Shown here piece by piece: positions 46,017 to 58,344 of a DNA stretch of 64,000 nucleotides. Position numbers and translations under genes: made by a program. The notes under the pieces are model-generated. The model was not told where the DNA came from, searched no databases, and saw only the letters and a program-made list of their open reading frames with translations. Source of the stretch: Cognatundibacterium oligocarboniphilum (lineage in GTDB: Bacteria; Pseudomonadota; Gammaproteobacteria; Burkholderiales; Burkholderiaceae_D); assembly GCF_013377855.1 (NCBI RefSeq), contig NZ_JABXYJ010000006.1, positions 164,377 through 228,376 on the forward strand. Reading direction: 5' to 3'. Every line of letters begins with the position of its first letter. Within the stretch, counting starts at the first letter, position 1.

Positions 46017-47402
46017 TTATTTTGCCTGCGCCAGTTTTGCCGGCACTGCACTGATAGAACCTGCTCCCATGACGATCAGCACGTCGTCATTTTTCAATAC
46101 CCGCAGCAAACTCTCCGGCATGTCCTGAATATCTTCGACAAACACCGGCTCAACCTTTCCTGTAACCCGCAGCGCACGCGTCAGAGCGCGACCATCTGCC
46201 GCCAAAATCGCTGCTTCGCCGGCTGCATAAACTTCGGCCAGTACGACAGCATCTGCCGTGGAAATAACTTTGACAAAATCCTCAAACAAATCACGAGTCC
46301 GGGTATACCGGTGCGGCTGAAATGCCAGCACCAGCCTGCGTCCCGGATAAGCGCCGCGTGCTGCTGCCAGGGTGGCCGCCATCTCCACCGGATGATGTCC
46401 GTAATCGTCCACCAGAGTGAAATGGCCACCCGCAGTCAGAGGAATATCGCCATAACGGGTAAAACGTCGCCCCACGCCGTTGAATTCACTGAGCGCCTTT
46501 TGTGTGGCGGCATCGGCGACACCGACTTCACGTGCAATCGCAATTGCGGCGCAAGCATTCTGAACATTGTGCATGCCGGGCTGATTCAGGCTGACCGGCA
46601 TGTCGGCATAGCCATCCTGTACAACGGTGAAATGCATCTTGCCATCTGCAGCCCGCGCATCGACCGCATGCACATCCGCGTCAGGGTGAAAACCATAGGT
46701 CACCACCGGTTTTGACACAAATGGCATGATCTCGCGCACATTGACATCATCCAGACACAGCACAGCAACACCGTAAAACGGCAAACGCTGGGTAAATTCA
46801 ATGAACGCCTGCTTCAGACGGGCAAAATCGTGTCCGTAAGTTTCCATGTGATCGGCGTCGATATTCGTAATAACTTCGATCACCGGTAACAGATTCAGGA
46901 ATGAGGCATCGGATTCATCTGCCTCCGCCACGATGAAATCACCGCTGCCTAATTTGGCATTGGCTCCCGCGCTGTTGAGCCTGCCGCCGATCACAAAGGT
47001 CGGGTCCAATCCACCCTGCGCCAGCACGCTTGCCACCAGACTGGTAGTCGTGGTTTTGCCATGTGTGCCGGCAATGGCGATGCCGCTTTTCAAACGCATC
47101 AGCTCTGCCAGCATCAGCGCCCGCGGCACAATCGGGATATGCCGTGCGCGTGCCGCGACGACTTCCGGATTGTCGCCCTTGACGGCTGTTGACGTCACGA
47201 CAGCATCGGCGCCTTCAATATGTTGTGCATCATGACCAATGCTGATCTGCGCCCCGAGGCCGGATAAACGCTGTGAGGCAGCATTGCTGCTGAGATCAGA
47301 ACCGGAGACGGTGTATCCGAGATTCAGCAAGACCTCAGCAATACCGCTCATTCCCGAGCCGCCGATACCAACAAAATGTATGTGTTTAACTTTATGTTTC
47401 AT
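46017..47402 (-). CDS. murC: UDP-N-acetylmuramate--L-alanine ligase
   Basis: A 461-residue Mur ligase adding L-Ala to UDP-MurNAc. [20 protein letters not shown] is the N-terminal nucleotide fold, [20 protein letters not shown] the ATP loop, [10 protein letters not shown] the catalytic glutamate region, and [11 protein letters not shown] the C-terminal motif. The ATG at 47402 is used because the conserved fold begins there; it overlaps murG by 4 nt. An upstream in-frame start at 47486 would add 28 unrelated residues. Confidence 0.96.
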   Translation of the reverse strand: MKHKVKHIHFVGIGGSGMSGIAEVLLNLGYTVSGSDLSSNAASQRLSGLGAQISIGHDAQHIEGADAVVTSTAVKGDNPEVVAARARHIPIVPRALMLAELMRLKSGIAIAGTHGKTTTTSLVASVLAQGGLDPTFVIGGRLNSAGANAKLGSGDFIVAEADESDASFLNLLPVIEVITNIDADHMETYGHDFARLKQAFIEFTQRLPFYGVAVLCLDDVNVREIMPFVSKPVVTYGFHPDADVHAVDARAADGKMHFTVVQDGYADMPVSLNQPGMHNVQNACAAIAIAREVGVADAATQKALSEFNGVGRRFTRYGDIPLTAGGHFTLVDDYGHHPVEMAATLAAARGAYPGRRLVLAFQPHRYTRTRDLFEDFVKVISTADAVVLAEVYAAGEAAILAADGRALTRALRVTGKVEPVFVEDIQDMPESLLRVLKNDDVLIVMGAGSISAVPAKLAQAK

Positions 47403-48481
47403 GTTAATGATTCCAAAATCCCGGCGATATGCTGACTCGCTTCGCGCTGCCCCAATGCGTAGGCACGTTCCGCCATGTTCTGGCACGCTGTCCGGTCCAG
47501 CAGCAGCAATTGTTCCGCCAGTGCGGTCGGCGTCAGTTTTGCCTGCGGCAGGAACAGTGCGGCCTTTTGGCCGGCCATCCAGACCGCGTTTTCCTGCTGA
47601 TGAGATGTGCTTGATGCCATGAAAGGCACCAGGATGCTTGCCACACCGGCAGCCGTCAGCTCAGACACCGTGATTGCCCCGGCACGGCAGATCACCAGAT
47701 CAGCCTGTGCATAACGACGCGGCATATCGTTAATAAAATCCAGTATTTCTGCTTGTACGCCGGCGGCTGCATAGTTTTTTTGCAGTGCTGCGATATTCTG
47801 TTTCCCCGACTGGTGCGTCACTATCGGCCGCAGGTGTTCCGGAATCAACGCCAGCGCCTGTGGCAGACAGTCATTCAATGCCCGCGCACCCAGACTGCCA
47901 CCGACCACCAGTATCCGTAAAGCGCCTTGCCGCTGACCGTAACGAAGCTGTGGTCCGGGTAACGCACAGATTTCCTGACGAACCGGATTACCGGTAATCT
48001 GTATCTTCTGATCTGCCGGCAAATCCCTGGCCGGCAAGCCAAATAGCAAGCGGCTGGAAAACGGGCGTAAAGCCTTGTTCGATAACAGCAAGGCAGCATC
48101 TGCATTCATCAGCACCAGCGGCCGGCCTCGCAAAAACGCCATCAAACCACCGGGAACTGTGACATAGCCGCCCATGCCCAGTACCACGTCCGGATTCCGC
48201 TGGCCGATGAAGCGGAAGCAAGTCAAAAAACTGGTCAGCAGTTTCCAGGCGCCGCTCACACTGTGCTTCCAACCCTTGCCGCGCAAACCGGTGAATGCCA
48301 GTTTATCCATCGGAATGCCGTGCCCCGGAACGATTTGCCCTTCCATGCCGGTACTAGTGCCCAGCCAGCTGATTTCCCAGCCCCGTTCACGCATGACTTC
48401 AGCAATGGCTAATCCGGGAAAAATATGCCCCCCCGTGCCGGCCGCCATAATCATCAGTTTTTTGGTCTGCCCAGATTTCAT
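47399..48481 (-). CDS. murG: undecaprenyldiphospho-muramoylpentapeptide beta-N-acetylglucosaminyltransferase
   Basis: A 360-residue GT28 glycosyltransferase that adds GlcNAc to lipid I to make lipid II at the inner face of the cytoplasmic membrane. The N-terminal G loop is [31 protein letters not shown] and the [20 protein letters not shown] stretch bind UDP-GlcNAc. Overlaps of 4 nt with both ftsW and murC. Confidence 0.96.
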   Translation of the reverse strand: MKSGQTKKLMIMAAGTGGHIFPGLAIAEVMRERGWEISWLGTSTGMEGQIVPGHGIPMDKLAFTGLRGKGWKHSVSGAWKLLTSFLTCFRFIGQRNPDVVLGMGGYVTVPGGLMAFLRGRPLVLMNADAALLLSNKALRPFSSRLLFGLPARDLPADQKIQITGNPVRQEICALPGPQLRYGQRQGALRILVVGGSLGARALNDCLPQALALIPEHLRPIVTHQSGKQNIAALQKNYAAAGVQAEILDFINDMPRRYAQADLVICRAGAITVSELTAAGVASILVPFMASSTSHQQENAVWMAGQKAALFLPQAKLTPTALAEQLLLLDRTACQNMAERAYALGQREASQHIAGILESLT

Positions 48482-49695
48482 GCGCGGCCTCCCCGCATCA
48501 GCACACGGTTTTCATAATCGACACGGAGCAGGATTGCCAGCCCGATACAATTAATCATGACACCCGAACCGCCGTAACTCATCAATGGCAAAGTCAATCC
48601 CTTGGTCGGCAGCAAACCAAGATTCACCCCCATATTGATGAATGCCTGCACACCAATCCAGATACCGATTCCTTTGGCGGTCAACCCGGCAAACGTCTGA
48701 TCAAGCGCAATCGCCTGCCTGCCGACTTCAAATGCCCGCTTGATAATCCAGTAGAACAGCAACACCACCACCATCACACCGACAAATCCCAGTTCTTCGC
48801 CTATCACCGCCAGCAGAAAATCGGTATGCGCTTCCGGCAGATAATGCAGTTTTTCAACGCTCCCGCCGAGCCCCACGCCAAACAACTCACCGCGCCCAAA
48901 TGCGATCAGCGAATGCGTCAACTGGTAAGCCTTACCCAGCGCATGGTCATCATCAAACGGGCTCAGATAGGCGAAAATCCGCTCCCGCCGCCAGGGAGAT
49001 AAAACAATCACCAGTGTAAAAATACCGACCAGTGTTGCTGCAATACCACCGAACCAGATGCCGTTGATTCCGCCTAAAAACAGAATTCCCATCGCGATAC
49101 AGACAATCACGCCGAAGGCGCCGAGATCAGGTTCCAGCAGTAGCAGCAACCCGACCACACCGACTGCGGCCAGCATGGGTACAAATCCTTTGGTCAGTTT
49201 ATGCATATAATCTTGCTTGCGTACCGTATAGTCAGCGGCATACAACACCATGAACAGCTTCATAAACTCGGAAGGCTGCAGGTTGAATATCTTGAATGAC
49301 AGCCAGCGCTTTGCACCGTTCACTCCTTTACCCAACCCCGGAATCAGGACAGCAACCAGTAAAATCAGTGTGAATACGAACAGATAAGGCGCCAGTTTTT
49401 GCCAGCTTAAAACCGGTATCCGGAATACCAGCGCAGCCATGATGACGGATACCAGAACAAACATCGCCTGGCGAACCAGGAAATGCGTGTTTTTGTAATT
49501 CGCGTATTTCGGTGAATCAGGTAAAGAAATCGAGGCGGAATACACCATGACCATGCCAAACAGCATCAGAATCATCGTGACCCAGACCAGCGGCTGATCG
49601 TAATTCATCATCCGGGAACGATTCACCAACCGGGTCTCAGGACCAGGTGTCGCAAACGGCGACCAGCGCTGCAAAGGAAGCAATAACTGTTTCAT
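48478..49695 (-). CDS. ftsW: peptidoglycan glycosyltransferase FtsW
   Basis: A 405-residue SEDS-family septal glycan polymerase with ten helices. [15 protein letters not shown] is the first periplasmic loop; [18 protein letters not shown] region reads [19 protein letters not shown]; the catalytic Asp region is around [34 protein letters not shown] is the C-terminal signature. Works with FtsI. The ATG at 49695 overlaps the murD stop (TGATG); a TTG one codon upstream is less likely. Confidence 0.95.
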   Translation of the reverse strand: MKQLLLPLQRWSPFATPGPETRLVNRSRMMNYDQPLVWVTMILMLFGMVMVYSASISLPDSPKYANYKNTHFLVRQAMFVLVSVIMAALVFRIPVLSWQKLAPYLFVFTLILLVAVLIPGLGKGVNGAKRWLSFKIFNLQPSEFMKLFMVLYAADYTVRKQDYMHKLTKGFVPMLAAVGVVGLLLLLEPDLGAFGVIVCIAMGILFLGGINGIWFGGIAATLVGIFTLVIVLSPWRRERIFAYLSPFDDDHALGKAYQLTHSLIAFGRGELFGVGLGGSVEKLHYLPEAHTDFLLAVIGEELGFVGVMVVVLLFYWIIKRAFEVGRQAIALDQTFAGLTAKGIGIWIGVQAFINMGVNLGLLPTKGLTLPLMSYGGSGVMINCIGLAILLRVDYENRVLMRGGRA

Positions 49696-51197
49696 CAACA
49701 GATCTCCCCACGGTCAAGCGCCATTTCACGCACCGCATCGGCGAATACCTGGGCGCGGTGCGCATAATTACGGAACATATCAAGGCTGGCACAGGCCGGG
49801 GACAGCAAAACCACATCGCCTTCCTTGGCGATCGCTGCTGCCTGTTGCACGGCTTCCTCGAGCGAATTGCAATCCTGCATCTCTGTCTGGCTGGCAGTCA
49901 ACGCTGCTCGGATTTCCGGGCGCGCCCGGCCAATCAGCAACACCTTTCTGGCATAGCGCTGAACAACTTCTGCGAGAGGTGAGAAATCCTGTCCCTTACC
50001 TTCACCGCCTGCGATCAGCAGTATCCGTTTTTCCGATGCAGCAAACTGCTGGCCAAGACCTTTCAGAGCAGCGACGGTTGCACCGACATTCGTTCCCTTG
50101 CTGTCATCGATATAGTCAACGCCGCTAACGGTACTGATGAGCTCCACCCGGTGCGCTTCGCCTTTATATTCACGCAGACCGTGCAGCAAAGGAGCAAACG
50201 GCAAGCCGATACCGCGACACAGCGCCAGTGCCGCCAATGCATTTGCCGCATTATGCTGGCCACGGATCTGCAGGGCATCAGATGGCATCAACCGGGTCAT
50301 TGTGACGGGAATTTCTTCCGCCTCTTTTTTCTTGCGCCGGCCAGAAGCGACGGGAGCATCCTCTGCCGGCGTCGCCGTTGCCAGCCAGCTCATGTCGTGT
50401 TCGCTGACCAGACCCAGATCCCCGGCGTGTTCCGGTGCATCCGTACCAAAACTGAGCACTGTGGCAGTGGGCTTTGCCATCGCCATCACCAGCGCATCGT
50501 CACGGTTGAGTACCTGTACAGTCTGCTCGCCAAAAATCCGGGCTTTATCCGCACAATACGCCGGCATGCTGCCATGCCAGTCCAGATGGTCCTGAGTGAC
50601 GTTGAGTACAGTTGCCACATCTGCCTGCAAGCTGATTGTCGAATGCAACTGGAAACTCGACAATTCCAGCACCCAGACCTGGGGTAAGGTGTTTTGTTCC
50701 AGCACTGTTCGCATGACATCCATCACGGCCGGGCTGATATTTCCGGCGACCCGGACTGTCAGACCGGCCCGTTCGCACAGCAAACCAACCATGCTGGTAA
50801 CGGTCGTTTTGCCGTTGGTGCCGGTAATCGCAATCACTTTCGGCTGGTATCCGTTTTCTGCGCGCAGGGCAGCCAGCGCCTGTGCAAAAAATTCCATCTC
50901 GCCCCAGAGCGGTAGCTGACGCGCGCCGGCTGCCGGAATAATTTTTTCCAGTTCACGCAACGGCGATAATCCAGGACTGACGGCAACCAGATCCATATCT
51001 TCTAGCAAAGCTTCGCTGAATTCACCGGGAATAAATTCTGTCTGCGGTTGCAGCTGCAACAGACTATCCAACCGCTCCGGATGAGCACGGGTATCTGCAA
51101 CACGTAAGCGTGCACCGGCGCGCAATAACCACTGCGCCATTGCCAGACCGGATTCTCCCAGTCCAAGCACTAATACACGTTTGTCAGAAAAATTCAT
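49695..51197 (-). CDS. murD: UDP-N-acetylmuramoyl-L-alanine--D-glutamate ligase
   Basis: A 500-residue Mur ligase adding D-Glu. [18 protein letters not shown] is the N-terminal fold, [20 protein letters not shown] the ATP loop, [11 protein letters not shown] the D-Glu/UDP region, [17 protein letters not shown] the C-terminal motif. It is longer than E. coli MurD (about 438) because of a charged, low-complexity insertion ([14 protein letters not shown]) in the central domain. Start at 51197 fits the conserved fold; overlaps ftsW by one base. Confidence 0.95.
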   Translation of the reverse strand: MNFSDKRVLVLGLGESGLAMAQWLLRAGARLRVADTRAHPERLDSLLQLQPQTEFIPGEFSEALLEDMDLVAVSPGLSPLRELEKIIPAAGARQLPLWGEMEFFAQALAALRAENGYQPKVIAITGTNGKTTVTSMVGLLCERAGLTVRVAGNISPAVMDVMRTVLEQNTLPQVWVLELSSFQLHSTISLQADVATVLNVTQDHLDWHGSMPAYCADKARIFGEQTVQVLNRDDALVMAMAKPTATVLSFGTDAPEHAGDLGLVSEHDMSWLATATPAEDAPVASGRRKKKEAEEIPVTMTRLMPSDALQIRGQHNAANALAALALCRGIGLPFAPLLHGLREYKGEAHRVELISTVSGVDYIDDSKGTNVGATVAALKGLGQQFAASEKRILLIAGGEGKGQDFSPLAEVVQRYARKVLLIGRARPEIRAALTASQTEMQDCNSLEEAVQQAAAIAKEGDVVLLSPACASLDMFRNYAHRAQVFADAVREMALDRGEIC

Positions 51198-51249
51198 ACC
51201 CGGTAATCCAATCAGCACTTCAATATCAACTTCTTTATGTGCGCCTGAT

Positions 51250-52419
51250 TCAGCGCAGCTTCAGCGAGGACAAACCAATCAGCACCAGAAGCATAGTAAT
51301 GATCCAGAAACGGACTACGACCTGCGTTTCTTTCCAGCCCTTCTTTTCAAAATGGTGGTGCAGCGGTGCCATCAGGAACAAGCGGCGCCCTTCACCGTAA
51401 CGTTTTCTGGTGTATTTAAAATAGGAAACCTGGAGAATGATCGACAAGGTCTCAGCCACAAAAATGCCGCCCATGATGAATAGCACGATTTCCTGGCGCA
51501 CAATGACAGCAATTGTGCCCAGTGCGCCGCCCAGCGCCAGCGCACCGACGTCGCCCATGAAAACCTGAGCAGGATGTGCGTTGAACCACAGGAAGGCCAG
51601 ACCTGCTCCGGTGAGTGCTCCGCAAAAGATGAGCAATTCACCAGCGCCCGGAATATGTGGAATCAACAGATATTTCGAATAGCCGACGTGTCCGGATAAG
51701 TAAGCAAATAAACCGAGCGCCGTTCCCACCATGATGATAGGCATAATCGCCAGACCATCAAGGCCATCGGTAAAATTCACGGCATTACTGGTGCCGACAA
51801 TCACACAATAGGTCAGGGTGATAAAGCCCCATACGCCGAGCGGATAGCTGACTGTTTTAAAGAAAGGCACGATCAGATCAGCCTTGGGCGGCAAGTCCAT
51901 ACTGAAGCCGGAACGCACCCAGGCAAACAGCAAATCCAGAATCTGCGAATTGGACGGTGCAGAAACAGAGAATGCGAGATAGAAGGCCGCAGCAATACCG
52001 ACCAGCGACTGCCAGAAATATTTTTCACGGGAACGCATTCCTTCCGGATCTTTATGAACGACTTTGCGATAGTCGTCCGCCCAGCCGACAGCGCCATATC
52101 CCAGCGTCACAATCATCACAACCCAGATAAAACGATTGCTCAGGTCTGCCCACAATATCGTCGATATCGCAATCGCAATCAGAATCAGCACACCACCCAT
52201 GGTCGGTGTGCCGGATTTCACCAGATGCGTTTCCATGCCATAGGAACGCACGGCTTGCCCCACCTTCATCCGGGTCAGCATGCGGATCACGGCCGGACCG
52301 GCGAAAATCCCGATCGCCAGCGCCGTCATGGTAGCGAATACCGCGCGAAATGTAATAAAACCGAAGACGCGCAGCAGCCCCAGATCCTGTTTAAAATATT
52401 CTGCCAGCCAGAGCAACAT
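51250..52419 (-). CDS. mraY: phospho-N-acetylmuramoyl-pentapeptide-transferase
   Basis: A 389-residue polytopic enzyme that transfers phospho-MurNAc-pentapeptide to undecaprenyl phosphate, making lipid [15 protein letters not shown], the Asp-rich [22 protein letters not shown] and [18 protein letters not shown] are catalytic blocks; [13 protein letters not shown] is the conserved His loop. One base separates its start from the murF stop. Confidence 0.97.
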   Translation of the reverse strand: MLLWLAEYFKQDLGLLRVFGFITFRAVFATMTALAIGIFAGPAVIRMLTRMKVGQAVRSYGMETHLVKSGTPTMGGVLILIAIAISTILWADLSNRFIWVVMIVTLGYGAVGWADDYRKVVHKDPEGMRSREKYFWQSLVGIAAAFYLAFSVSAPSNSQILDLLFAWVRSGFSMDLPPKADLIVPFFKTVSYPLGVWGFITLTYCVIVGTSNAVNFTDGLDGLAIMPIIMVGTALGLFAYLSGHVGYSKYLLIPHIPGAGELLIFCGALTGAGLAFLWFNAHPAQVFMGDVGALALGGALGTIAVIVRQEIVLFIMGGIFVAETLSIILQVSYFKYTRKRYGEGRRLFLMAPLHHHFEKKGWKETQVVVRFWIITMLLVLIGLSSLKLR

Positions 52420-52420
52420 G

Positions 52421-53818
52421 CTAATGAATTCCTATGGTATCGGGTGTAGTAAAAATCTGATCGCTGCCGCCCTGCAAGTGTGCAACGACACGTTCCATTT
52501 TCATGAAACGGGAACCTTTGATCAGTACGGTCTGATCACGTTTCAGACTGGCATCCAGCGCCAGCAGTAAATCATTCAGGTTATCAAAGTGCCGCGCGCC
52601 GCTGAAAGTCATGGCGGTATAACGCACCAGGTCGCCCAGTAAGAACATTTCCTGCACGCCCCGGGCTTTGGCATAGCTGCCGATTTCAGCATGAAAATCC
52701 GCACCGTTCTCGCCGACTTCGCCCATGTCTCCCAGCACCAGTACCGTGGAGCCGCCAATCTGGTGCAATACATCAATCGCGGCGCGTACCGAGTCAGGAT
52801 TGGCGTTATAGGTATCGTCGATCAGCGCGGCACCACAGATAGCCGCTTTACGCTGCAACCTGCCATTCACAGGATGAAAATTTTCCAGTCCGCGCACGAT
52901 CACCGGCATGGCAATTCCAATCGCATGGCAGCAGGCTACCGCCGCCAGTGCGTTCAGCACATTGTGCTGTCCGGCTGCCTGCAAAAATACATCTCCACTA
53001 CTGCCATTGATGTTGAACTGAATACGGCTGCCAAATACATCAGGATTGAAAGTCGCACTGACGTTGGCGTCGGGTGTTAATCCGAATGTCAGTACTTTGC
53101 GCTGCCCGGATTCACGCGCATAAGCACGCCACAAATCCGCATAATCATCCGCCAGCGGAAAAACGGCTATGCCGTCTGCAGGCAAAGCCCGGATTGCTGC
53201 GCCATTTTCTTCCGCCACAGCACGAACATTTTGCATAAATTCCTGATGCTCGCGCTGGGCATTGTTGACCAGCACAACGGTCGGTAATGCGACAGAGGCC
53301 AGCACTGCAATCTCTCCGGGATGATTCATCCCCATTTCAATCACTGCAGCCCGATGCTCCGCGCTGAGTTGTTTCATCGTCAGGGGAACACCGATTTCAT
53401 TATTCAGGTTGCCTGTGGTGGCCAAACGGTGCGAAGCGCCAAAAGCCTCGGCCAGTATGGCAGAGATCATTTCTTTGACGGTTGTCTTCCCGTTGCTGCC
53501 GGTGACGCCGATGACAGGCAAAGTAAATTGCTGACGCCAGTAGCGTCCGGCTTCTGCCAGTGCTTTTTTGGTATCGGGAACAATCAGGGCAGGCAGCTTG
53601 AATGCCGGTGGCAACTGTTCTGCAATCACTGCAGCCGCACCAGACTGTACGACCTGTGGCAAAAAGTCATGGGCATCAAAATGTTCCCCGCGCAATGCGA
53701 CAAACAAATCACCCGGTTGGATTTTGCGACTGTCTGTCGTTAATCCCGTGATGGCGACATCCTCAGTCATCACAGCAGAGCTGAGTGCCTGTTGCAATTG
53801 TTGAAGCGTGGCATGCAT
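52421..53818 (-). CDS. murF: UDP-N-acetylmuramoyl-tripeptide--D-alanyl-D-alanine ligase
   Basis: A 465-residue Mur ligase adding D-Ala-D-Ala made by Ddl. [20 protein letters not shown] is the uracil-recognition domain, [12 protein letters not shown] the ATP loop, [10 protein letters not shown] the catalytic region, and [12 protein letters not shown] the C-terminal motif. ATG at 53818 overlaps the murE stop as TGATG. Confidence 0.96.
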   Translation of the reverse strand: MHATLQQLQQALSSAVMTEDVAITGLTTDSRKIQPGDLFVALRGEHFDAHDFLPQVVQSGAAAVIAEQLPPAFKLPALIVPDTKKALAEAGRYWRQQFTLPVIGVTGSNGKTTVKEMISAILAEAFGASHRLATTGNLNNEIGVPLTMKQLSAEHRAAVIEMGMNHPGEIAVLASVALPTVVLVNNAQREHQEFMQNVRAVAEENGAAIRALPADGIAVFPLADDYADLWRAYARESGQRKVLTFGLTPDANVSATFNPDVFGSRIQFNINGSSGDVFLQAAGQHNVLNALAAVACCHAIGIAMPVIVRGLENFHPVNGRLQRKAAICGAALIDDTYNANPDSVRAAIDVLHQIGGSTVLVLGDMGEVGENGADFHAEIGSYAKARGVQEMFLLGDLVRYTAMTFSGARHFDNLNDLLLALDASLKRDQTVLIKGSRFMKMERVVAHLQGGSDQIFTTPDTIGIH

Positions 53819-55344
53819 CAATTAGCCCTTTTCAGATTGCCGCTGGTTGCTACTGTCGCCAGTGCCAGCGAAGCATGTTCTTCATCGGAAAATGGCCATT
53901 TTTTACCGTTGATGTCCTGATAGGTTTCATGCCCTTTGCCCGCCAGCAGAACCACATCATGATCACCGGCATGTTTGATCGCAAACAGAATCGCATTTGC
54001 TCTGTCTTCAATCACATGAGGAGGATTTTTCATTCCGCGCAAAATATCCTGAATAATTGAGGCAGGGCGTTCGGTACGGGGATTATCACTGGTGACGATC
54101 ACATGCTGTGCCATTTCGGCGACTCGCCCCATTTGCGGGCGCTTACCCGGATCACGGTCTCCGCCGCAGCCGAATACACACCACAGTTCGCCACCCCGCT
54201 CTGCGGCGACGGTACCCAGAGTCTCCAGAGTTTTTTCCAGCGCATCCGGTGTGTGCGCGTAGTCCACCACAACCATCACATGACCGGCAGTACCCAGTAA
54301 TTGCATCCGGCCCGGTACTGGCGTGAGTTTTTCGATCAGACCAAGTGCCTTGGTAAAAGGAATTTCCCTGGTGAGCAGCACTGCCAGCACTGCCAGAATA
54401 TTACTGACATTAAATCTGCCGATCAGCTGTGTTTTCACCAGTCCGGAGCCAAATGGCGATTCAAGATGGAAGCTGGTTCCTGCATATCCCGAGCGGCAAT
54501 GAGAGGCGCTCAAGATTTCACATCCCTCTGCTTCAGCACCATTCAGGCTGTACGCCAGAATCCGGACTGCCGGACGATTCACGCGCAAATGCTGAACCAG
54601 CTGAATGCCGAAATCATCGTCCAGGTTAATGACCGCGACTGATAACGTATCCCAATCAAACAATTTTTGTTTGGCGGCGCCGTAATGCGCCATATCACCG
54701 TGGTAATCAAGGTGATCCCGCGTCAGATTGGTGAACAATCCGATGTCGATATGCATACCATTTAAACGCCCCTGCTCCAATCCGATCGAAGAAGCCTCGA
54801 TCGCCAGCGCCGTTACGCCCGAGTCCTGCATCCGGCGCAGTTCTTTTTGCAGACTGATGGCGTCCGGCGTGGTTAATCCGGTTTCCTGCAGCTCGCCGGC
54901 CATGCCCTGCTGATAAATTCCATTCCCCAGAGTACCGATGACTCCTGCAGTCACTTTGTTTAAAGAAAATGCCTTGGCAAGCCACTGAGTACAGGAAGTT
55001 TTCCCATTGGTTCCGGTAACGGCAACCGTCAGCATGGAGTGATCCGGCTGCTGATACCAGTGATTGGCGATCATGCCCCATTCACGAGCCAATCCGGAAA
55101 CTGCCAGATGCGGAATATCGAGCGCCCCATCCCAGACATAATTTCCCGGTTCGTACAGCACGGCAATCGCACCCTGCCCGACCGCATGACGAATATAGTC
55201 CCGCCCGTCGCTATGATGACCAGGTGCAGCCAGAAATACGTCGCCAGGCTGAATCTGACGTGAATTGGAGCTCAGTTGCGCGTCGGGCGCATATTGTCTG
55301 AGCCATTGAATAATGTCGTTCATTGAAATAATAGCGTGTGTCAT
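53818..55344 (-). CDS. murE: UDP-N-acetylmuramoyl-L-alanyl-D-glutamate--2,6-diaminopimelate ligase
   Basis: A 508-residue Mur ligase. LSSNSRQIQPGDVFLAAPGH is the N-terminal domain, GTNGKTSCTQWLAKAF the ATP loop, EASSIGLEQGRLNG the conserved substrate strand, and VVDYAHTPDALEKTL the C-terminal domain start. The motif reading TSDNPRTERP holds the DNPR box that selects meso-diaminopimelate, so this is the Gram-negative specificity. The ATG at 55344 overlaps the ftsI stop (TGATG). Confidence 0.96.
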   Translation of the reverse strand: MTHAIISMNDIIQWLRQYAPDAQLSSNSRQIQPGDVFLAAPGHHSDGRDYIRHAVGQGAIAVLYEPGNYVWDGALDIPHLAVSGLAREWGMIANHWYQQPDHSMLTVAVTGTNGKTSCTQWLAKAFSLNKVTAGVIGTLGNGIYQQGMAGELQETGLTTPDAISLQKELRRMQDSGVTALAIEASSIGLEQGRLNGMHIDIGLFTNLTRDHLDYHGDMAHYGAAKQKLFDWDTLSVAVINLDDDFGIQLVQHLRVNRPAVRILAYSLNGAEAEGCEILSASHCRSGYAGTSFHLESPFGSGLVKTQLIGRFNVSNILAVLAVLLTREIPFTKALGLIEKLTPVPGRMQLLGTAGHVMVVVDYAHTPDALEKTLETLGTVAAERGGELWCVFGCGGDRDPGKRPQMGRVAEMAQHVIVTSDNPRTERPASIIQDILRGMKNPPHVIEDRANAILFAIKHAGDHDVVLLAGKGHETYQDINGKKWPFSDEEHASLALATVATSGNLKRAN

Positions 55345-57107
55345 CACATGCTCTCCTGAACACTGGTATCAGGAATGATGCTGGTGACAGAAGAATCTGG
55401 CGGAACATTCAGCGAACGCAGAACATTCGCTGTAATGGCAGCGAATACCGGCGCCGCTACGGTGCCGCCGTAATATCCGCCGACTGTTGGCTCGTCAATC
55501 ATCACGGCAACAATGACGCGCGGATTGGAGACCGGTGCAAAACCAACAAAATCGCCAACGTATTTTTTTACGTAGTGTCCGCCTTCGAGTTTATGGGCAG
55601 TCCCTGTTTTACCGGCGACGCGATAACCGGCAATGCGTGCCTGCGTAGCCGTGCCGCCGGGCTCAGTCACCGCTTCCATCATCAGGCGCATCTGCTGTGC
55701 CGTCTTTTCTGAAATGACGCGATGCCCTGCCGGACGTTCACTGGACTTCTCAAACGTCAAAGGAATCAGATCGCCATCCCGTGCAAATATCATGTATGCC
55801 CGCGCCATCTGAATCAGCGACACCGAAACACCGTGTCCGTAACTCATGGTGGCCTGCTCAATCGGGCGCCAGTTTTTATAATTGCGCAACCGGCCAGCCA
55901 CCGCTCCTGGAAAGCCGAATTTTGGCTGCTGCCCAAAACCCACGGTGGTAAACATCTCCCACATTTCCTTCGGCGGCATTTGCAACGCCATTTTGACGGT
56001 GCCGATATTCGATGATTTCTGAATCACTTGCGCAACAGTCAATGCACCCTGTTTATGCGCATCATGAATCGTATCCGGGCCAATCGTCATGGTACCCGGC
56101 GCGGTCTGGATCACGGTATCCGGCGTAACGCGGCCAGTTTCAAGCGCCAACGCAACGGTGAAAGGTTTCATCGTTGAACCCGGTTCAAAAGTATCGGTCA
56201 TCACACGGTTCCGCAACTGCGCGCCGGTCAGCACCGAACGGTCATTCGGGTTATAGGCCGGCAAATTTACCAGTGCCAGCACTTCGCCCGTCCTGACGTC
56301 CAACACCACTGCCGCACCAGCTTTAGCCTTGTGTTTTTCAACGGCGTCTTTCAGGTGGGTAAAAGCAATGTACTGAATCTTGCTATCCACTGACAACGCC
56401 AGATCTTTTCCATCATGCGGTTCGCGAATAGCCTGAATATCTTCCACGATGCGCCCCAACCGATCCTTAATGACGCGGCGGCTGCCGGTTTTTCCGGCCA
56501 GATTTTTTTCAGACGCCAGTTCAATTCCTTCCTGGCCAATATCTTCCACGCTGGTAAAGCCAACGACATGCGCCATGACTTCCCCCTCGGGATAAAAGCG
56601 TTTGTATTCCTTGCGGGTTTCCACGCCGGAAATGCCCAATGCCTGAATCTGGTCCGACACTGCCGGCTCTACCTGCCGTTTCAGATATACGAACTGGCGG
56701 TCCGAATCGAGCTTTTTGCGCAACTCCGCTTCGCTCATATCGAGTAGCTTCGCCAGTTGCTGGATTTTTTCTTTCGGTGCTTCCAGGACATCATCAGGAA
56801 TGGCCCAGATCGCCTTGACCGGCACAGATGAAGCCAGCACCTGTCCATTGCGGTCAGTAATCTTGCCGCGCGTTGCCGGTAATTCCAATGTCCGGGCATA
56901 ACGGCTGGCGCCCTGTTTTTGCAGAAATTCGGTTGTCATGCCCTGCAGCCATAACGCCCTGGCAATCAACGCAACGAAGGCGCCGAACAACAGGAAAAGC
57001 ACCAGACGGGAACGCCAGGTCGGGAGTTTCACTTCCAGCACAGGATTGGAAGAAAACGAAACCCCGCGGGATGCGGCAGTGCGGGACATGTTTCCGGGGC
57101 GGCTCAT
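55344..57107 (-). CDS. ftsI: septal peptidoglycan transpeptidase FtsI (PBP3)
   Basis: A 587-residue class B penicillin-binding protein. A cytoplasmic tail and one membrane helix (about 35-53) precede the pedestal domain and the transpeptidase domain. Active-site motifs are Ser311-x-x-Lys314 (GSTMK), Ser363-x-Asn365 (SSN) and Lys498-Thr-Gly (KTG). It crosslinks septal murein with FtsW. Overlaps ftsL by 4 nt and murE by one base. Confidence 0.97.
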   Translation of the reverse strand: MSRPGNMSRTAASRGVSFSSNPVLEVKLPTWRSRLVLFLLFGAFVALIARALWLQGMTTEFLQKQGASRYARTLELPATRGKITDRNGQVLASSVPVKAIWAIPDDVLEAPKEKIQQLAKLLDMSEAELRKKLDSDRQFVYLKRQVEPAVSDQIQALGISGVETRKEYKRFYPEGEVMAHVVGFTSVEDIGQEGIELASEKNLAGKTGSRRVIKDRLGRIVEDIQAIREPHDGKDLALSVDSKIQYIAFTHLKDAVEKHKAKAGAAVVLDVRTGEVLALVNLPAYNPNDRSVLTGAQLRNRVMTDTFEPGSTMKPFTVALALETGRVTPDTVIQTAPGTMTIGPDTIHDAHKQGALTVAQVIQKSSNIGTVKMALQMPPKEMWEMFTTVGFGQQPKFGFPGAVAGRLRNYKNWRPIEQATMSYGHGVSVSLIQMARAYMIFARDGDLIPLTFEKSSERPAGHRVISEKTAQQMRLMMEAVTEPGGTATQARIAGYRVAGKTGTAHKLEGGHYVKKYVGDFVGFAPVSNPRVIVAVMIDEPTVGGYYGGTVAAPVFAAITANVLRSLNVPPDSSVTSIIPDTSVQESM

Positions 57108-57379
57108 CTGAGCTCCGCCGCTGTCAGGTATTGCGTCCGCTCCGGTGTAACAGGCACCATATTGAGTTCCTGTGTCGCCACAGCTTCAATCCGTGAATGT
57201 TTTCCGTAGGTCGACTGATCCAGCCGCAGCTGGGTCCATTGCAAGTCATATTGCTTGCTGAGGCTTTGCTCACGCTCCAGTTCAATGAACAGCCGACGTG
57301 CCTGATATTGAGCATTAATCAGCGATAACGCACAGCCGATCAGCGCAATCATCAGTGCAATATTAATCCGGGTAATCAT
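57104..57379 (-). CDS. ftsL: cell division protein FtsL
   Basis: A 91-residue bitopic protein with one N-terminal helix ([17 protein letters not shown]) and a periplasmic coiled coil ([19 protein letters not shown]). It joins FtsB and FtsQ and activates FtsWI. Sequence conservation of FtsL is low, so the call leans on size, topology and position between rsmH and ftsI, with 4-nt overlaps to both. Confidence 0.92.
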   Translation of the reverse strand: MITRINIALMIALIGCALSLINAQYQARRLFIELEREQSLSKQYDLQWTQLRLDQSTYGKHSRIEAVATQELNMVPVTPERTQYLTAAELR

Positions 57380-58335
57380 ACCGAATCTCCCGGCAAACGC
57401 TCCGCCACCCGCAAAATAGCTGAACGGGCACGGGGATTCCGCTGTACTTCGGCATCAGATGGCTTCAACCGGTTCAGGAGTCGCATCTGCGGCTGCGGTA
57501 AATCTGCCTGCCGTATCGGTAAACGCCGGTCCGGCTGTGCAACCCTGACTCTGGCGGCAAAAAACTGTTTGACGATACGGTCTTCCAGCGAATGAAAGCT
57601 GATGACGGACATCCGGCCATAAGGTGCCAGCACACTGTAAGCCGCTGCCAACCCTACTTCGAGATCTTCAAGCTCCTGATTGATGAAAATCCGTATAGCC
57701 TGAAAGGTGCGAGTTGCCGGGTCCTTACCCTTCTCGCGAGTTTTGACGGCGTGTGCAACAAGTTCTGCGAGCTGTCGGGTTCCAGTAATGGACTCCGCCT
57801 GCCGGCGAGCAACAATCGCCTTTGCAATCTGAAAAGCAAACCGTTCTTCCCCATAATTTTTAATCACCTCCCTGATTTTTTCTTCTTCTGCGACCGCCAG
57901 CCATTCAGCAGCCGACATACCGCGCGTGGTATCCATGCGCATGTCCAGCGGACCATCGGTGCGAAAACTGAAGCCTCGTGCAGCATCGTCAACCTGGGGC
58001 GACGATATGCCCAAATCCAGCAATACGCCGTCCACCTGTTCAATATTCAATGCCTGCAAGGCCTGCGCGACCGTCGCAAAACTGTCGTGCACGATCTGAA
58101 AGCGCGGATCGGTGATCTGACTCGCGCAGGCGATCGCCTGCGTATCCTTATCAAATGCAATCAGCCTGCCGTGCGGCCCCAGACGCTCGAGAATAAGCCG
58201 GCTATGCCCGCCGCGCCCGAACGTACCATCGATGAAAATGCCATTGCTGCGCTCATTCGCGATCCCGAGCGCATCCACTGCTTCGTGCAGAAGCACGGTT
58301 TGATGTGTGAATTCTGTCGCTTGCTGTGTTGTCAT
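57376..58335 (-). CDS. rsmH: 16S rRNA (cytosine(1402)-N(4))-methyltransferase
   Basis: A 319-residue methyltransferase acting on C1402 of 16S r[16 protein letters not shown] and [18 protein letters not shown] form the SAM site; [24 protein letters not shown] is the family signature; [18 protein letters not shown] is the conserved C-terminal block. Nine bp from mraZ. Confidence 0.97.
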   Translation of the reverse strand: MTTQQATEFTHQTVLLHEAVDALGIANERSNGIFIDGTFGRGGHSRLILERLGPHGRLIAFDKDTQAIACASQITDPRFQIVHDSFATVAQALQALNIEQVDGVLLDLGISSPQVDDAARGFSFRTDGPLDMRMDTTRGMSAAEWLAVAEEEKIREVIKNYGEERFAFQIAKAIVARRQAESITGTRQLAELVAHAVKTREKGKDPATRTFQAIRIFINQELEDLEVGLAAAYSVLAPYGRMSVISFHSLEDRIVKQFFAARVRVAQPDRRLPIRQADLPQPQMRLLNRLKPSDAEVQRNPRARSAILRVAERLPGDSV

Positions 58336-58344
58336 TGCCTGCGA

